This document shows, piece after piece, positions 8,760 to 17,578 of a stretch of 17,838 nucleotides of DNA. A program made the position numbers and the translations under genes. How positions within the stretch are numbered: position 1 is the stretch's first letter; each line of letters opens with the position of its first letter. Source of the stretch: Podila epigama (lineage: Eukaryota > Mortierellomycota > Mortierellomycetes > Mortierellales > Mortierellaceae); the NCBI GenBank assembly GCA_015679605.1, contig JAAAVE010000217.1:1-17838 (forward strand). Reading direction: 5' to 3'. Under the pieces are notes generated by a model. That model did no database searches and was not told where the DNA came from. It saw only the letters and a program-made list of their open reading frames with translations.

Positions 8760-11342
8760 ATGGCACACCAAACACGACTTGAGACGCTCTTTGAAACGAA
8801 TGCTGACAGACCTGTCACCTACAACAAGCCTCGGTCGCTTCCCAGCAGAACCACACAAACAAAGCACTACCCAACACTTGGCAAGAACTATGGCCAAACC
8901 ATCGCTACCATCCACGAACATAGTGTCGTCGACACATTACCTGCATCGACAAAGTACTTGGATCTACCCCAACCACGGCGACAGCCTTCACACGCTCGCC
9001 AGCCATCCTCATCTCCATCGGCTACAGTAGTGAGCAAGGCAACAACCTCCTTAACCTCTTCAACCTCCACAACTCCCACCGTGCCTGAAATGTCTCAAAA
9101 GTTCAGTCTGGCTCAGTTCTGGAATAGACACATGTTTTTGACTTCATCGCCTTCCTCGAGTTCGGCACCTACTCCTCCGCCTTCAACATCGCCCTCGCCA
9201 CCCCCACAGCCTCAGCACACGTCATGTACTTCTTCTTCCTCTTGTTCCTCTTCATCATCATCTTCTTCCTCAGTGCACAACAACGCTTGTCTGCAAACAA
9301 TCGACCCTTGTGGCCCATCTGGTGTTACAGCAGCAGCAATACCCTCCGCGGCCATGATCCCATCTACTCATCCTCATATTATCCACACGCAACATCAACA
9401 CCCTTCGCAAAAACACAATCGCACGCAACAACAACAACAAGAACAACAGCAACAGCAACAAGTTCATCAGCAGCAACACAGACACGAGAAATCTGCATCG
9501 TCTACTTTGAATCCTTCATCTTGTACTTCATTACCACATTCTTCAACATTATCACATCCTGGTCCGTCTTCCACTTCCACATCCACTTCCACATCTACGT
9601 CGATTTCCTTTGCCTCTTCTACTTTATGTGTACCTCCATCAGGAACGAATACACTCTCAAAAACCTCATCATCATCCTCTTCCACTTCCACTTCCACACC
9701 GTCATCAACATTCTCAAATATGGTCCTTGGTACACTCTCTAAACGAACAGCCTCTAAAACTGGACTTTCCTTGTCCCTCACGACACCGCAGACGAAGGTG
9801 GCCTCTCCCTCGTTGGCATCTGCCCCTGTACCTTTACAATCAGGTACCCACCATGGATCGGAGTTACTGCAACAACAACATCATCATCAACAACAGCAAC
9901 AACAACAGCAACATCAACAACACCCAATGACAAGGTCAATGGTAGGCAACACATTCAAAACGGTACCCATGGGTCGATCACAAACGCACTCTGCGGTGAT
10001 GACGGCAAGGAGGAGCACACCATTGACAGCATCGCTGACAACCAAACGGACAATGTCGCAACACCGAGGCAATTCTGATTCTTGTGTTGATAGTGAATAC
10101 TATAGTTACAGTGTTATAGATCGAGATCGAGATCGACAACATCATCAACAAATACAAACACAAACACAAACACAGCAACACCAACAACACCAACACCAAT
10201 ACCAACAACAACAAATACCCGAAAATCAACAACAGCAACAACAAGAAGAACGACGACATGAACCAAAAGAACATTCACAGATCCAAGCCATCAAAAAGAG
10301 GGTGGCGCATGGACAATCACAGCTGGAACATTATGCAAGGATGCTTGAAAAGCTGGATGAACAAGGTCAAGAGTTTCTTCAACGACAACAACAACTTCGG
10401 GAACAGAGGGAGGAAATGGCTCGACAGATTGAATCCTTGGAGGAAGTGTTACATCGACCTTGGCAGAAGGAATCGCCCGCATCACCATTCTCTCCGAGGA
10501 CAGGAACAGCATCAGGGACGGTGGCAGCGGTGGCAGCAGCTGCAGCAACAGCTGCGGCGACAATGCTTGCGGGTCGACGCAAGTCCTTACCAAGCATTCT
10601 CAGCCATGCAAATCATGCGAGTGAGAGACAAGGAAGGGAAGAAGGAGGAAGTGGTGTTGGACTAGGGGGCGAAGCAGGAGGGCTATTTGTGTTGACACAG
10701 ATCCACGCGTCAAAATCAGACGCAGCGACGACAACAAAAGGAGGAAGAGACAGAGACAGGGACAGAGAAAGAGAAAGAGGGGCGGGGGTAGGAGGGGTTG
10801 TGCTGCATTCGCATAAAGTGGGCGATGCAGAAAAGGATGACACGGATGATGTTGTGATGGACATGGTTGATTCATCTGTGGATGGAGCAGGTTCAGCTTC
10901 AAGTTCAGGTTCAGACTCGAGCTCATTCTCTGACAGATGGTTAGGCTCGCGACCAGTCCTCGCTATTGTGTCGCCGCCTCCAAGTTCATGCTCGCCAACA
11001 TGGACACCGTCTTCTTCGAGTCATAACCTTGGAAGCAATGTATTGACCACGTCGTCGATGACGCGTCCTACGTTGGCCAGTCCATCCTCTGCCAAGGAGG
11101 ATAGCGTGGTTTCGTTCAAGGCTGACTGTGAGCGTTGTGTCCTCAAGAAAGAGCTCCAGCACAAGCGAGCTACATTACAGATGCTTCAGGGAGAGATAGA
11201 GCGCGTGCAACAGCGTCTGAACTCGGGTGCGTCACAGGCACGAATGATCCAGCGCACTTTTATCGGTCCGATTGAGCAGCATTTGGCGATGGATCGCGTG
11301 GAATTGGGACAGTTCGAACGTGCCATGATCCGATCTATTTGA
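8760..11342 (+). CDS. 860-residue Ser/Gln-rich coiled-coil protein, unknown function
   Basis: A single uninterrupted ORF of 860 codons ending in TGA. The N-terminal about 85 residues (MAHQTRLETLFETNADRPVT onward) are the least repetitive. A long disordered part follows, with Ser runs (about residues 155-175) and Gln/His tracts near 223-240, 370-388 and 460-495. Two coiled coils stand out: about residues 507-572 (with EHYARMLEKLDEQGQEF) and the last 72 residues, which open with a C790-x-x-C793 pair and contain KKELQHKRATLQMLQGEIER. Arg-Asp/Arg-Glu dipeptide runs and an Ala run lie between them. No enzymatic domain is recognised. Gln-rich tracts with terminal coiled coils are common in fungal regulators and assembly scaffolds, but that is analogy only. 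The start codon has T at -3, a weak context, though no upstream in-frame alternative is evident. Confidence 0.82.
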   Translation: MAHQTRLETLFETNADRPVTYNKPRSLPSRTTQTKHYPTLGKNYGQTIATIHEHSVVDTLPASTKYLDLPQPRRQPSHARQPSSSPSATVVSKATTSLTSSTSTTPTVPEMSQKFSLAQFWNRHMFLTSSPSSSSAPTPPPSTSPSPPPQPQHTSCTSSSSCSSSSSSSSSVHNNACLQTIDPCGPSGVTAAAIPSAAMIPSTHPHIIHTQHQHPSQKHNRTQQQQQEQQQQQQVHQQQHRHEKSASSTLNPSSCTSLPHSSTLSHPGPSSTSTSTSTSTSISFASSTLCVPPSGTNTLSKTSSSSSSTSTSTPSSTFSNMVLGTLSKRTASKTGLSLSLTTPQTKVASPSLASAPVPLQSGTHHGSELLQQQHHHQQQQQQQQHQQHPMTRSMVGNTFKTVPMGRSQTHSAVMTARRSTPLTASLTTKRTMSQHRGNSDSCVDSEYYSYSVIDRDRDRQHHQQIQTQTQTQQHQQHQHQYQQQQIPENQQQQQQEERRHEPKEHSQIQAIKKRVAHGQSQLEHYARMLEKLDEQGQEFLQRQQQLREQREEMARQIESLEEVLHRPWQKESPASPFSPRTGTASGTVAAVAAAAATAAATMLAGRRKSLPSILSHANHASERQGREEGGSGVGLGGEAGGLFVLTQIHASKSDAATTTKGGRDRDRDRERERGAGVGGVVLHSHKVGDAEKDDTDDVVMDMVDSSVDGAGSASSSGSDSSSFSDRWLGSRPVLAIVSPPPSSCSPTWTPSSSSHNLGSNVLTTSSMTRPTLASPSSAKEDSVVSFKADCERCVLKKELQHKRATLQMLQGEIERVQQRLNSGASQARMIQRTFIGPIEQHLAMDRVELGQFERAMIRSI

Positions 11343-11722
11343 AAAGAATGGGGGATTCCCCCTCTCTCACCTTTCCGTGCTCCTTTTCTCTCGTTGTTAC
11401 CTGTGATCATGATTTTCCACATGATGTGTGGTAAAAGTCAAGTCACTGGAGATTAAATTGGATTTAACATTTTACCGTCTGTCTGTATTATCCCTCCCAT
11501 GCCATTTCGTCTACTGTTGCCTCCGACGGAGAATCCCCTGCTTGCTATGAAATGAATTTCTCTGTTTGTCTGCGCTCTAAGCAGACTACATGAACGCAGC
11601 ACTACGCGATAAAAAGGCGTGACAAGAGGGATGCAGAGTACGAACAGGAAACAAGGCCCTTTTTGGTTTCCTTGTCTCTGCCTATTGTGGAAGGAAACCC
11701 TAGTTTACAGACGCCGCCTGTT

Positions 11723-11745
11723 TGTGTGTGTGTGTGTGTGTGTGT
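11723..11745. repeat. (TG)n microsatellite
   Basis: About 11 TG units, followed after AAG by a further short GTGTGTG run. Confidence 0.95.
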
Positions 11746-12152
11746 AAGTGTGTGTGCGTGTCAATGTTCTACAACACTGCTTCTAAACGCGTGTGAACTA
11801 TCCCACCACCACAAAAAAAAGTTAATTGAAGATAAAAAAAAGAAGGTTTTGTCAGTCCATCTCTCGGAAATCCTTCCATCAGTTCTAAACTTTAAAAATA
11901 AGAATTCTTTTTCCAGCTGGACTGCCTTTTGGTCGATCCCATCCCAAAAAGGAAAGCTCACCCACATATCCCACATAATCCTCACATCCTCCTCACTGCG
12001 CAACTTCCGCGCTACTCGCACTCCACTGCATTTTGCTGCTGTTCAAAACATGCGGCAACCTTTTTGTCACACCCAAAAAGCGCACAGGACTCTCATTTCT
12101 CTGCATGTTATCTCTTTAATGTTTTTCCGTGCAGGCGTTGCCCCCTACTCCT

Positions 12153-12160
12153 TATAAAAG
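12153..12160 (+). promoter_or_regulatory. TATA box (TATAAAAG) of the CDF transporter gene
   Basis: A consensus TATAAAAG lies 134 nt before the ATG at 12287, preceded by a C-rich stretch and followed by a CT-rich leader. Confidence 0.7.
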
Positions 12161-12216
12161 CGGGTCCTTTTCTCCACTTCATTTCGTCGCATTCAACTCA
12201 TTCCTTTCCCTCATCC

Positions 12217-12266
12217 ACTCTACTCACTCTACTCACTCTACGCACTCTACGCACTTTACTCACTTT
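12217..12266. repeat. 9-bp tandem repeat in the CDF leader
   Basis: Five units of ACTCTACTC/ACTCTACGC/ACTTTACTC plus a partial sixth lie between the TATA box and the ATG, ending about 20 nt before the start codon. They would be transcribed into the 5' leader. Confidence 0.9.
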
Positions 12267-12286
12267 CACTGACTGACTATCCAAAC

Positions 12287-14494
12287 ATGGAGCTCCCACT
12301 TCACTCCACTGGAGGATCAGTGCGCCACCAACCCACCGGCGGACTGCATGGAAGCAACAACAATAGCACGCACAGCTTGCATAGCCTGCACAGCCTGCAT
12401 AGTGTAAAGACAATCCCTCAGCACCAAGATCAAGCCTCGTCCACCTCAGTCGAGACAGAGTCCCATCACCTTCGTCAGCATCTGCACCAGCACACTAGGG
12501 CCGCTGCCTCGACTCACACGAATGCACATCAGGCTCTGACCATCGACACTGGTGCAGGTGTTGTCAGTCTACTTCCTTCACCCGAGCCATCGCCCGATTT
12601 CTACAGTGCGCGAGATCCCATGCTCCTCGAGTCCAAGCGTGTGTCCGAGGACCAAATGCGATCATCCAAGAAGAAAGTCAAGGAATTTTACCGTGAGCAG
12701 AATGAGCTCATCGATGATCTTATTGACCCACCCGAGAAACGTGTTGGCGCTGCAGAAGAAGAGGAAAAGAACCAAGTCAAGGTACTGCACATGTTGATGA
12801 TATATTTTATTCATGGTGTATCGTTACAGGCTGTTTCCTTTCTTTCTTTTCTCCTTGAGGTACTGTCCTTCTCAGTGGGCCCTTATTCCCCAAACACTGA
12901 CACTCCTCTCTCTTTCCTCACCACACCTCCCCCTCCCCCCTTTTTTTGTCTTGTTGGTCGGTTGTGCAATTAAAAAAAAAAGCTCAAGATTGCGATTTAT
13001 GGATCGGTGGGCGTCAACATCCTTCTGTTCTTTCTCCAATTGTACGCTGCCATCTCGTCAAAATCATTGTCACTCTTTGCGACCATGGCCGACTCCTTTA
13101 TGGACCAGCTCTCGGGTTTCATCCTCATGTACACAGCCAGGGCTTCTACCAAGAGCAACTGGTTCAAGTATCCATCGGTAACCATTTTGATCTTTAAAAA
13201 CCGCGTTTTTTCCTTTCACGTTGCTTGAAACACAATATGAGAAAAGCCCATTTTTTTTTTTGGTCTGACCCTTTTGTTCCCTTTGTGAATGGTCATTAAT
13301 GACAGGGTAAATCGCGTATGGAAACCATTGGCGCAATTATCTTTGCTGCCTTGATGGCAACAGTGTCCATGCAATTGATAGTAAGTTGATGGTCGTGAAA
13401 AAAATATGCATGCAAACAAAACAAGCAAAAGAAAGCATAACTATGAGGTTATGACACAGGCAACTTACTAAACCTTTCGTTTTTGCTACGTGTGTTTTAT
13501 GTTGATACAACAAAACAAACTAGATTGAATCGGTGAGAACATTGCTGGAAGCTGACAAGACGCCACCGATGCCTACACCGTTGGCGATCGCATTCGTTGG
13601 AGTTGCACTGGCTAGCAAAGTTGTTTTGTTCATCTACTGCCGCGCCATTTCACAGTACAGTAGTGCTAGCATCCTGGCCAATGACCACCGCAATGACTTG
13701 TTTGTGAATGGATTCGGTCTGTTTGCTTCGTTGATGAGCAGATACTGTTGGTGGCTAGATGCAGCAGGAGCTATTACGATCGCGCTTGTCATCTTGCGTT
13801 CATGGGTCCTCACTGCCTTTGGTAAGGAAGAGATGAAAAACACGTTGTTGTTGGAAAACATGGCAATGCTTTTTGTGAAGTTGTGTATTTTTTTTTTTTT
13901 GAACTGCATCTTAACTCCTTACTTCATTCTCTTGCCTCTTTTCTAAACCAAAACAGAGCAAATTCAGCTTATTGTTGGAAAGACTGCAGACCCAGCCTTC
14001 TTAAAGAAACTGACATATATCGGTATTTTTTTTTTCTTTTTTTGCTGAAGATTCATCACAAGATGCCTATGTTCAGAGCGAACAATGAGATGCTAATAAT
14101 TTTTTTTTTCCGTGGTGTATCACAATTGACCGATATAGCATTGACGCATCATCCCAAGATCCTGCAGGTTGATACATGCACAGCATATCATGCAGGAACC
14201 AACCTCTTTGTGGAGGTGGATGTGGTCATGGATCCAGAGACTCCTTTGCGCGAGAGTCACGATATCAGTGAAAGTCTCCAAGTAAGTCTAGTCTACCTTT
14301 CTCTTCAGAAGGAAGAAGAAGATGAAGATGAAGAAAAAAAAGTGCGACGCGTGCAACATGGGTTCTCACAAAAATCATTATGAATATTCTCCTTGTTGTA
14401 GATCAAGCTCGAGTCTCTTCCGAATGTCGAACGTGCTTTTGTTCACGTTGACTATGAAACTTCCCACACACCTGAACATCGCAAGTTAAAGTAG
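12287..14494 (+). CDS. Cation diffusion facilitator (CDF) metal transporter, seven exons
   Basis: Exons: 12287-12781, 12989-13177, 13306-13380, 13524-13821, 13957-14022, 14139-14281, 14402-14494, giving 452 residues. All junctions are GT/AG and restore family sequence, for example KYPS|GKSRMETIG and LQ|IKLESLPNVERAFVHV. Residues 1-165 form a cytosolic tail with His-rich stretches (THSLHSLHSLHS near 33-44, HHLRQHLHQH). Six membrane segments span about 166-350. The metal-site signatures are DSFMD (D200-D204) and DHRND (D307-D311). The C-terminal cytoplasmic domain ends FVHVDYETSHTPEHRKLK, typical of CDF dimerisation domains. Proteins of this family exchange divalent metal for protons, out of the cytosol. 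DxxxD at both sites, instead of HxxxD at the second, resembles the Mn-type group (plant MTP8-11 and fungal relatives), so Mn is favoured and Zn less likely. The exon 2 start could be 12983, adding Leu-Lys. Confidence 0.92.
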
Positions 14495-14669
14495 AAAAGA
14501 GAGTCAGTTATACATCTATCGTGAACATGTTGCAATATATGAATACATTGCCAAATTAAAATAGGTCAATGTGGCTTAGATTCACTTGCTCAAGAAAAGA
14601 GGATTAGGGACAAAACGTACTTTTTTTTTTGTTCACACTTCATACCCAAAAAAACGATTTGGACATCCA

Positions 14670-16872
14670 ATGGCAGCTGAAAGGGAGAAGCGTTCAAATG
14701 CAGGGAATCGGTAATAATTCAGCATGAACTACATATTGGCAAAAAGAGAAAAACAAGAGTGGAAAAAAAAATAGAATGGCGTTCAAAAAAGCCTGTCGAG
14801 ATTCATTCTCTTTTTCATGCTCTTCATACTGTTGACTGGAACACCAATGTGTGTATGTTTTTTTTTCAGGACATTCCTCTTAACGTCTTTTCATTGTGAC
14901 CACTTTTATGCTAGACTTCAGGCGTTGTTGAATCAGGAGGAGGAAATGGAAGAGTTGTTTGATGATGAAGGCGAGGATGAGGAGTTTGAGCAAGGCGAAG
15001 GTAAAGACATACAGCTTGCGTATGCTTGGGTGTGTGAGAAATACATGAAATAACATGGCTTGCATGGCGCAAACAAAAAAAGAAACAACGAGAGAACTAA
15101 TATTTCTTGGTTATATCCAACGACATTGGATGCGATGACTGACTGACTTTCCATCATAATGCTCATAGACGAGGAGGATATCGTAGACTCGGATTTTGAT
15201 CAGTCCAGTGCAGACGAAGAACCGCAGGATGACGACGATGAGGATATAGTAGAAGATGAAGACGCGGCCAAGGCACGCAAGAAACAGCAGGCCTTATTAC
15301 ACCATCTAAAAACAGGGAAATCGTCCATGTCAATATCGGGACCACCAAAAGCGGGCGATACGCGACCACGATCGGCCAGGATAACTGCAGCAGCCACATC
15401 AACCTCGAAATCGAGGCACTCTGTTCCTCCCTCTGAGGACGCTTCAACCTCGTCTACACCCACCTCTCAAGTATCAGAAAGCTCTACTCTTCACTCTACG
15501 GTCAGCAGCCCTGCAAAGATGGAGCAGCTTCCATTCAAGATCCCAGCAGAAATTCGAAAGTCTTCACGGAAGACGACTGTACAGAACAACAGAGAAATCG
15601 AGCTCAAGATCCTTGAGCAAGAGTCACGCAAATCCCTCTTAGCCAAGAAGCCTAGGGCAGAGAGCCGAAAATGGACTCAGGAGGAACTGTTGGAGGAAGC
15701 CAAGAAGACAGAAATTCAAAATCTGAAATCACTTAAGGCGTTCAAGGCGACAGAGATGGAGAAGAAGAAGGCGACCAAGAAGAAAAAGAATGTCATGACA
15801 ACTTTTGTTCGGTATCAATCGTACGCAGAGTGGATCGGACGCGGCCCCCTGATGCAGGTCCTGGCAGAGATGGGACCAGCGACACCCGCGACTGAAGGTG
15901 GTGATACAGGACGGACATCGTCTCGGCAAGGATCTCGGACAACGTCTAGGGTTGGCTCACGGGAGATGAGTCCTACGCGGGAGGATCAGGGCCATGGAGA
16001 GGGAATCGCAGCCCAAAAAATGGCGCAGACACTGGCGGGATCGCTCCTCAATGCACAAATGCGGCATGGTCGGTCACGGCTCTCCCAGTCCGTGGTTGCA
16101 TCCCGTGACACAAGCCCAACCTCAAAAACGAGAAGTACGCGGGTAGAAGAGACACCAGGACAAGGATCGACTATGAATAACGACAGTGGTGATGTTGACA
16201 TGGAGGCACCAACGACAACGACCAAAGACGGGGACACTGCCAATCAAAATAAAAGTGGCACCGCGACGCCAGTACGGAAACGGAGGCGCGTCCCACCATC
16301 TCAGATCTGTGGACGGAATATGGTAACTTTTGTCGGATTTGACGAGGAAGAGTCACCAACGAACGAATGGTCATATATTGAGAGATGTAGGTGAAAATCA
16401 ATGTTTTTTTTGTGTGTGCGTTCAAGTTGTGTTTTTGTGCGAATCTTGGTTGATAAGCGTCAATCTTTTTGTGGAGAGATTTGTTGTTCTGAAGAAAAGA
16501 ACGCCTTACAAATTATGAACCTTTTGGAAAAATGTTTTTCTAGATCCAGAAAAGTATCCCATGTGTGTCGTGACAGGTCTTCCAGCCAAGTACAAGGATC
16601 CAGCGACAGGAATTCCCTATGCAAATAAGGAGGCGTACAAGATTTTACAAAAAGTGGGGCGACATGAGTATGTGTGGTCGGACAGTTTGAATGCGTACTG
16701 TCATGATGTTGCCCAGGTGTTACCGCGCGGGGTGCCGGCGGGCATGGCTGAAGCTATGATAGGAGGGCAGCAGGTAGGCGAGGGCATCGTGCTCAAAGAC
16801 GGCGATCTGGTCTCAGCGGGGATCCCTGGTGGAGGAGGTGGCGGGTACACCTACCGGCGGCGACTACATTAG
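14670..16872 (+). CDS. YL1/VPS72/Swc2 family subunit of the SWR1-type remodelling complex, four exons
   Basis: Exons: 14670-14710, 14915-15000, 15169-16386, 16544-16872, giving 557 residues. The 41-nt first exon encodes MAAEREKRSNAGN plus two bases of an Arg codon; splicing gives 'AGNRLQALLNQEEEMEELF', the usual YL1 start. Acidic residues 26-75, with DIVDSDFD at 46-53, form the H2A.Z-H2B-binding region. The basic KSSRKTTVQ motif is at 173-181, WTQEELLEEA at 211-220 and VMTTFVRYQSYAEW from 251. The YL1_C domain follows at 449-485, YPEKYPMCVVTGLPAKYKDP then IPYANKEAYKIL. The family binds H2A.Z in the nucleus and helps SWR1/SRCAP exchange it for H2A. Residues about 275-430 are a disordered Ser/Thr/Arg-rich insertion, longer than in the animal protein. 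Donor GTAGGT at 16387 is chosen because the nearby GTGAAA at 16391 breaks the frame. Only 175 nt separate the start from the upstream CDF stop. Confidence 0.92.
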
Positions 16873-16997
16873 CGTTGATTTTTTTTTTGTCTTTTTTAAA
16901 GAAAGAAAGAAAAGAAAAGAAAAGACAAGAAAAGCACGGATACCAGACGCCTTCTCATTAGCAGTAGAAGAAGCACTTTGCCCATACACGCACATCT

Positions 16998-17079
16998 ATC
17001 CAACACACACACATGCTACACAAACATCCACACGCACATCCAACACGCACACACGCACCATACAAACATCCACACGCAC
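16998..17079. repeat. CA-rich 40/42-bp imperfect tandem repeat
   Basis: Two units, 16998-17037 and 17038-17079, both begin ATCCAACAC and end with ACAAACATCCACACGCAC. They sit inside a longer CA-rich stretch that continues to about 17115. Confidence 0.8.
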
Positions 17080-17326
17080 AAAACAAACAACTCACTTCAG
17101 ACACACCCATACACACTCGTACACATAACACAAACAATACTCGTCAGGTTTCGCTCATTTGAGACAGACCAGCCAGGTTGGAACGTGATTTTTTTTTTCT
17201 TTTTTTTTTTTTTTTATGTCCAACACTAATAACAAAGAAAAACTTGTCCATGGCATAACTTTTTCCTTCCGTTTACCCTTTTGCCTCACTCTTTACTACA
17301 TCTCACATCATACCTGGAAGTTGCTT

Positions 17327-17445
17327 GTAACATTGCCTCCTCCTCCTTCACCCTCTATTCTCCCTCTTATTCTCGTTCAATTAATCTCTCTCCTCCTCCG
17401 AATTCAGCTTGACCTCATCTCCATACACATCATTTATCTTTGCAG
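17327..17445 (+). other. Candidate 5'UTR intron upstream of the right-edge gene
   Basis: Donor GTAACA at 17327, possible branch site CTTGACC at 17408-17414 and acceptor TTTGCAG ending at 17445 bound 119 nt, the typical intron length in this window. It ends 18 nt before the ATG at 17464. No frame tests it. Confidence 0.35.
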
Positions 17446-17463
17446 ACAAGCGCATTCTCAAGA

Positions 17464-17578
17464 ATGGGTCTACTTGACAAGTTTTTTGGCGTCGTCTCGC
17501 CCAAGGCAGGCGCTCCAATCCTAGCCGCCTTTTATGCCATTGTTGGATTTGTCTTTATGATCCTCTGCTTTGGTCGTT
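17464..17578 (+). CDS. Small membrane protein, first exon (continues past the right edge)
   Basis: An ATG with A at -3 opens 38 codons plus one base. The product begins MGLLDKFFGVVSPKAGAP and continues into a hydrophobic segment, ILAAFYAIVGFVFMILCF, that should span a membrane, followed by Gly-Arg. A perfect GTAAGT donor starts at 17579. If it is not spliced, the frame stops after two more codons, giving a 40-residue peptide. I see no acceptor in the remaining 260 nt that continues with convincing protein sequence, so the next exon is probably outside the window. The N-terminal 11 residues are amphipathic. The family is not recognised; a multi-span membrane protein is a guess from this first segment. 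Confidence 0.6.

Larger units (their letters stand above)
11343..12286. other. Intergenic region between the 860-residue ORF and the CDF gene
   Basis: No gene is supported. The first part is presumably 3' untranslated region. It contains a (TG) microsatellite at 11723-11745, A-runs near 11812 and 11836, and then the CDF promoter with a TATA box at 12153 and a tandem-repeat leader. Open frames at 11663-12157 and 11929-12276 are in non-conserved, low-complexity sequence. Confidence 0.6.
16873..17463. other. Intergenic region between the YL1 gene and the right-edge gene
   Basis: No gene is supported. It contains AAAG-rich sequence (16905-16935), a CA-rich repeat block (16990-17115), a 17-nt T-run ending near 17215, and a CT-rich stretch (17330-17440) that should be the leader of the gene at 17464. 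No clear TATA box is seen. Confidence 0.55.

Noticed and set aside
9224-9742. A 172-codon open frame inside the 860-residue ORF
   Set aside because: It is the shifted reading of Ser and Gln tracts, giving hydrophobic Phe/Ile runs. It is not independent of the main ORF.
14817-15053. Open frame starting in YL1 intron 1 and covering exon 2
   Set aside because: Its N-terminal part is intron and T-run sequence. The exon at 14670-14710 gives the family-like start and joins cleanly at 14915.
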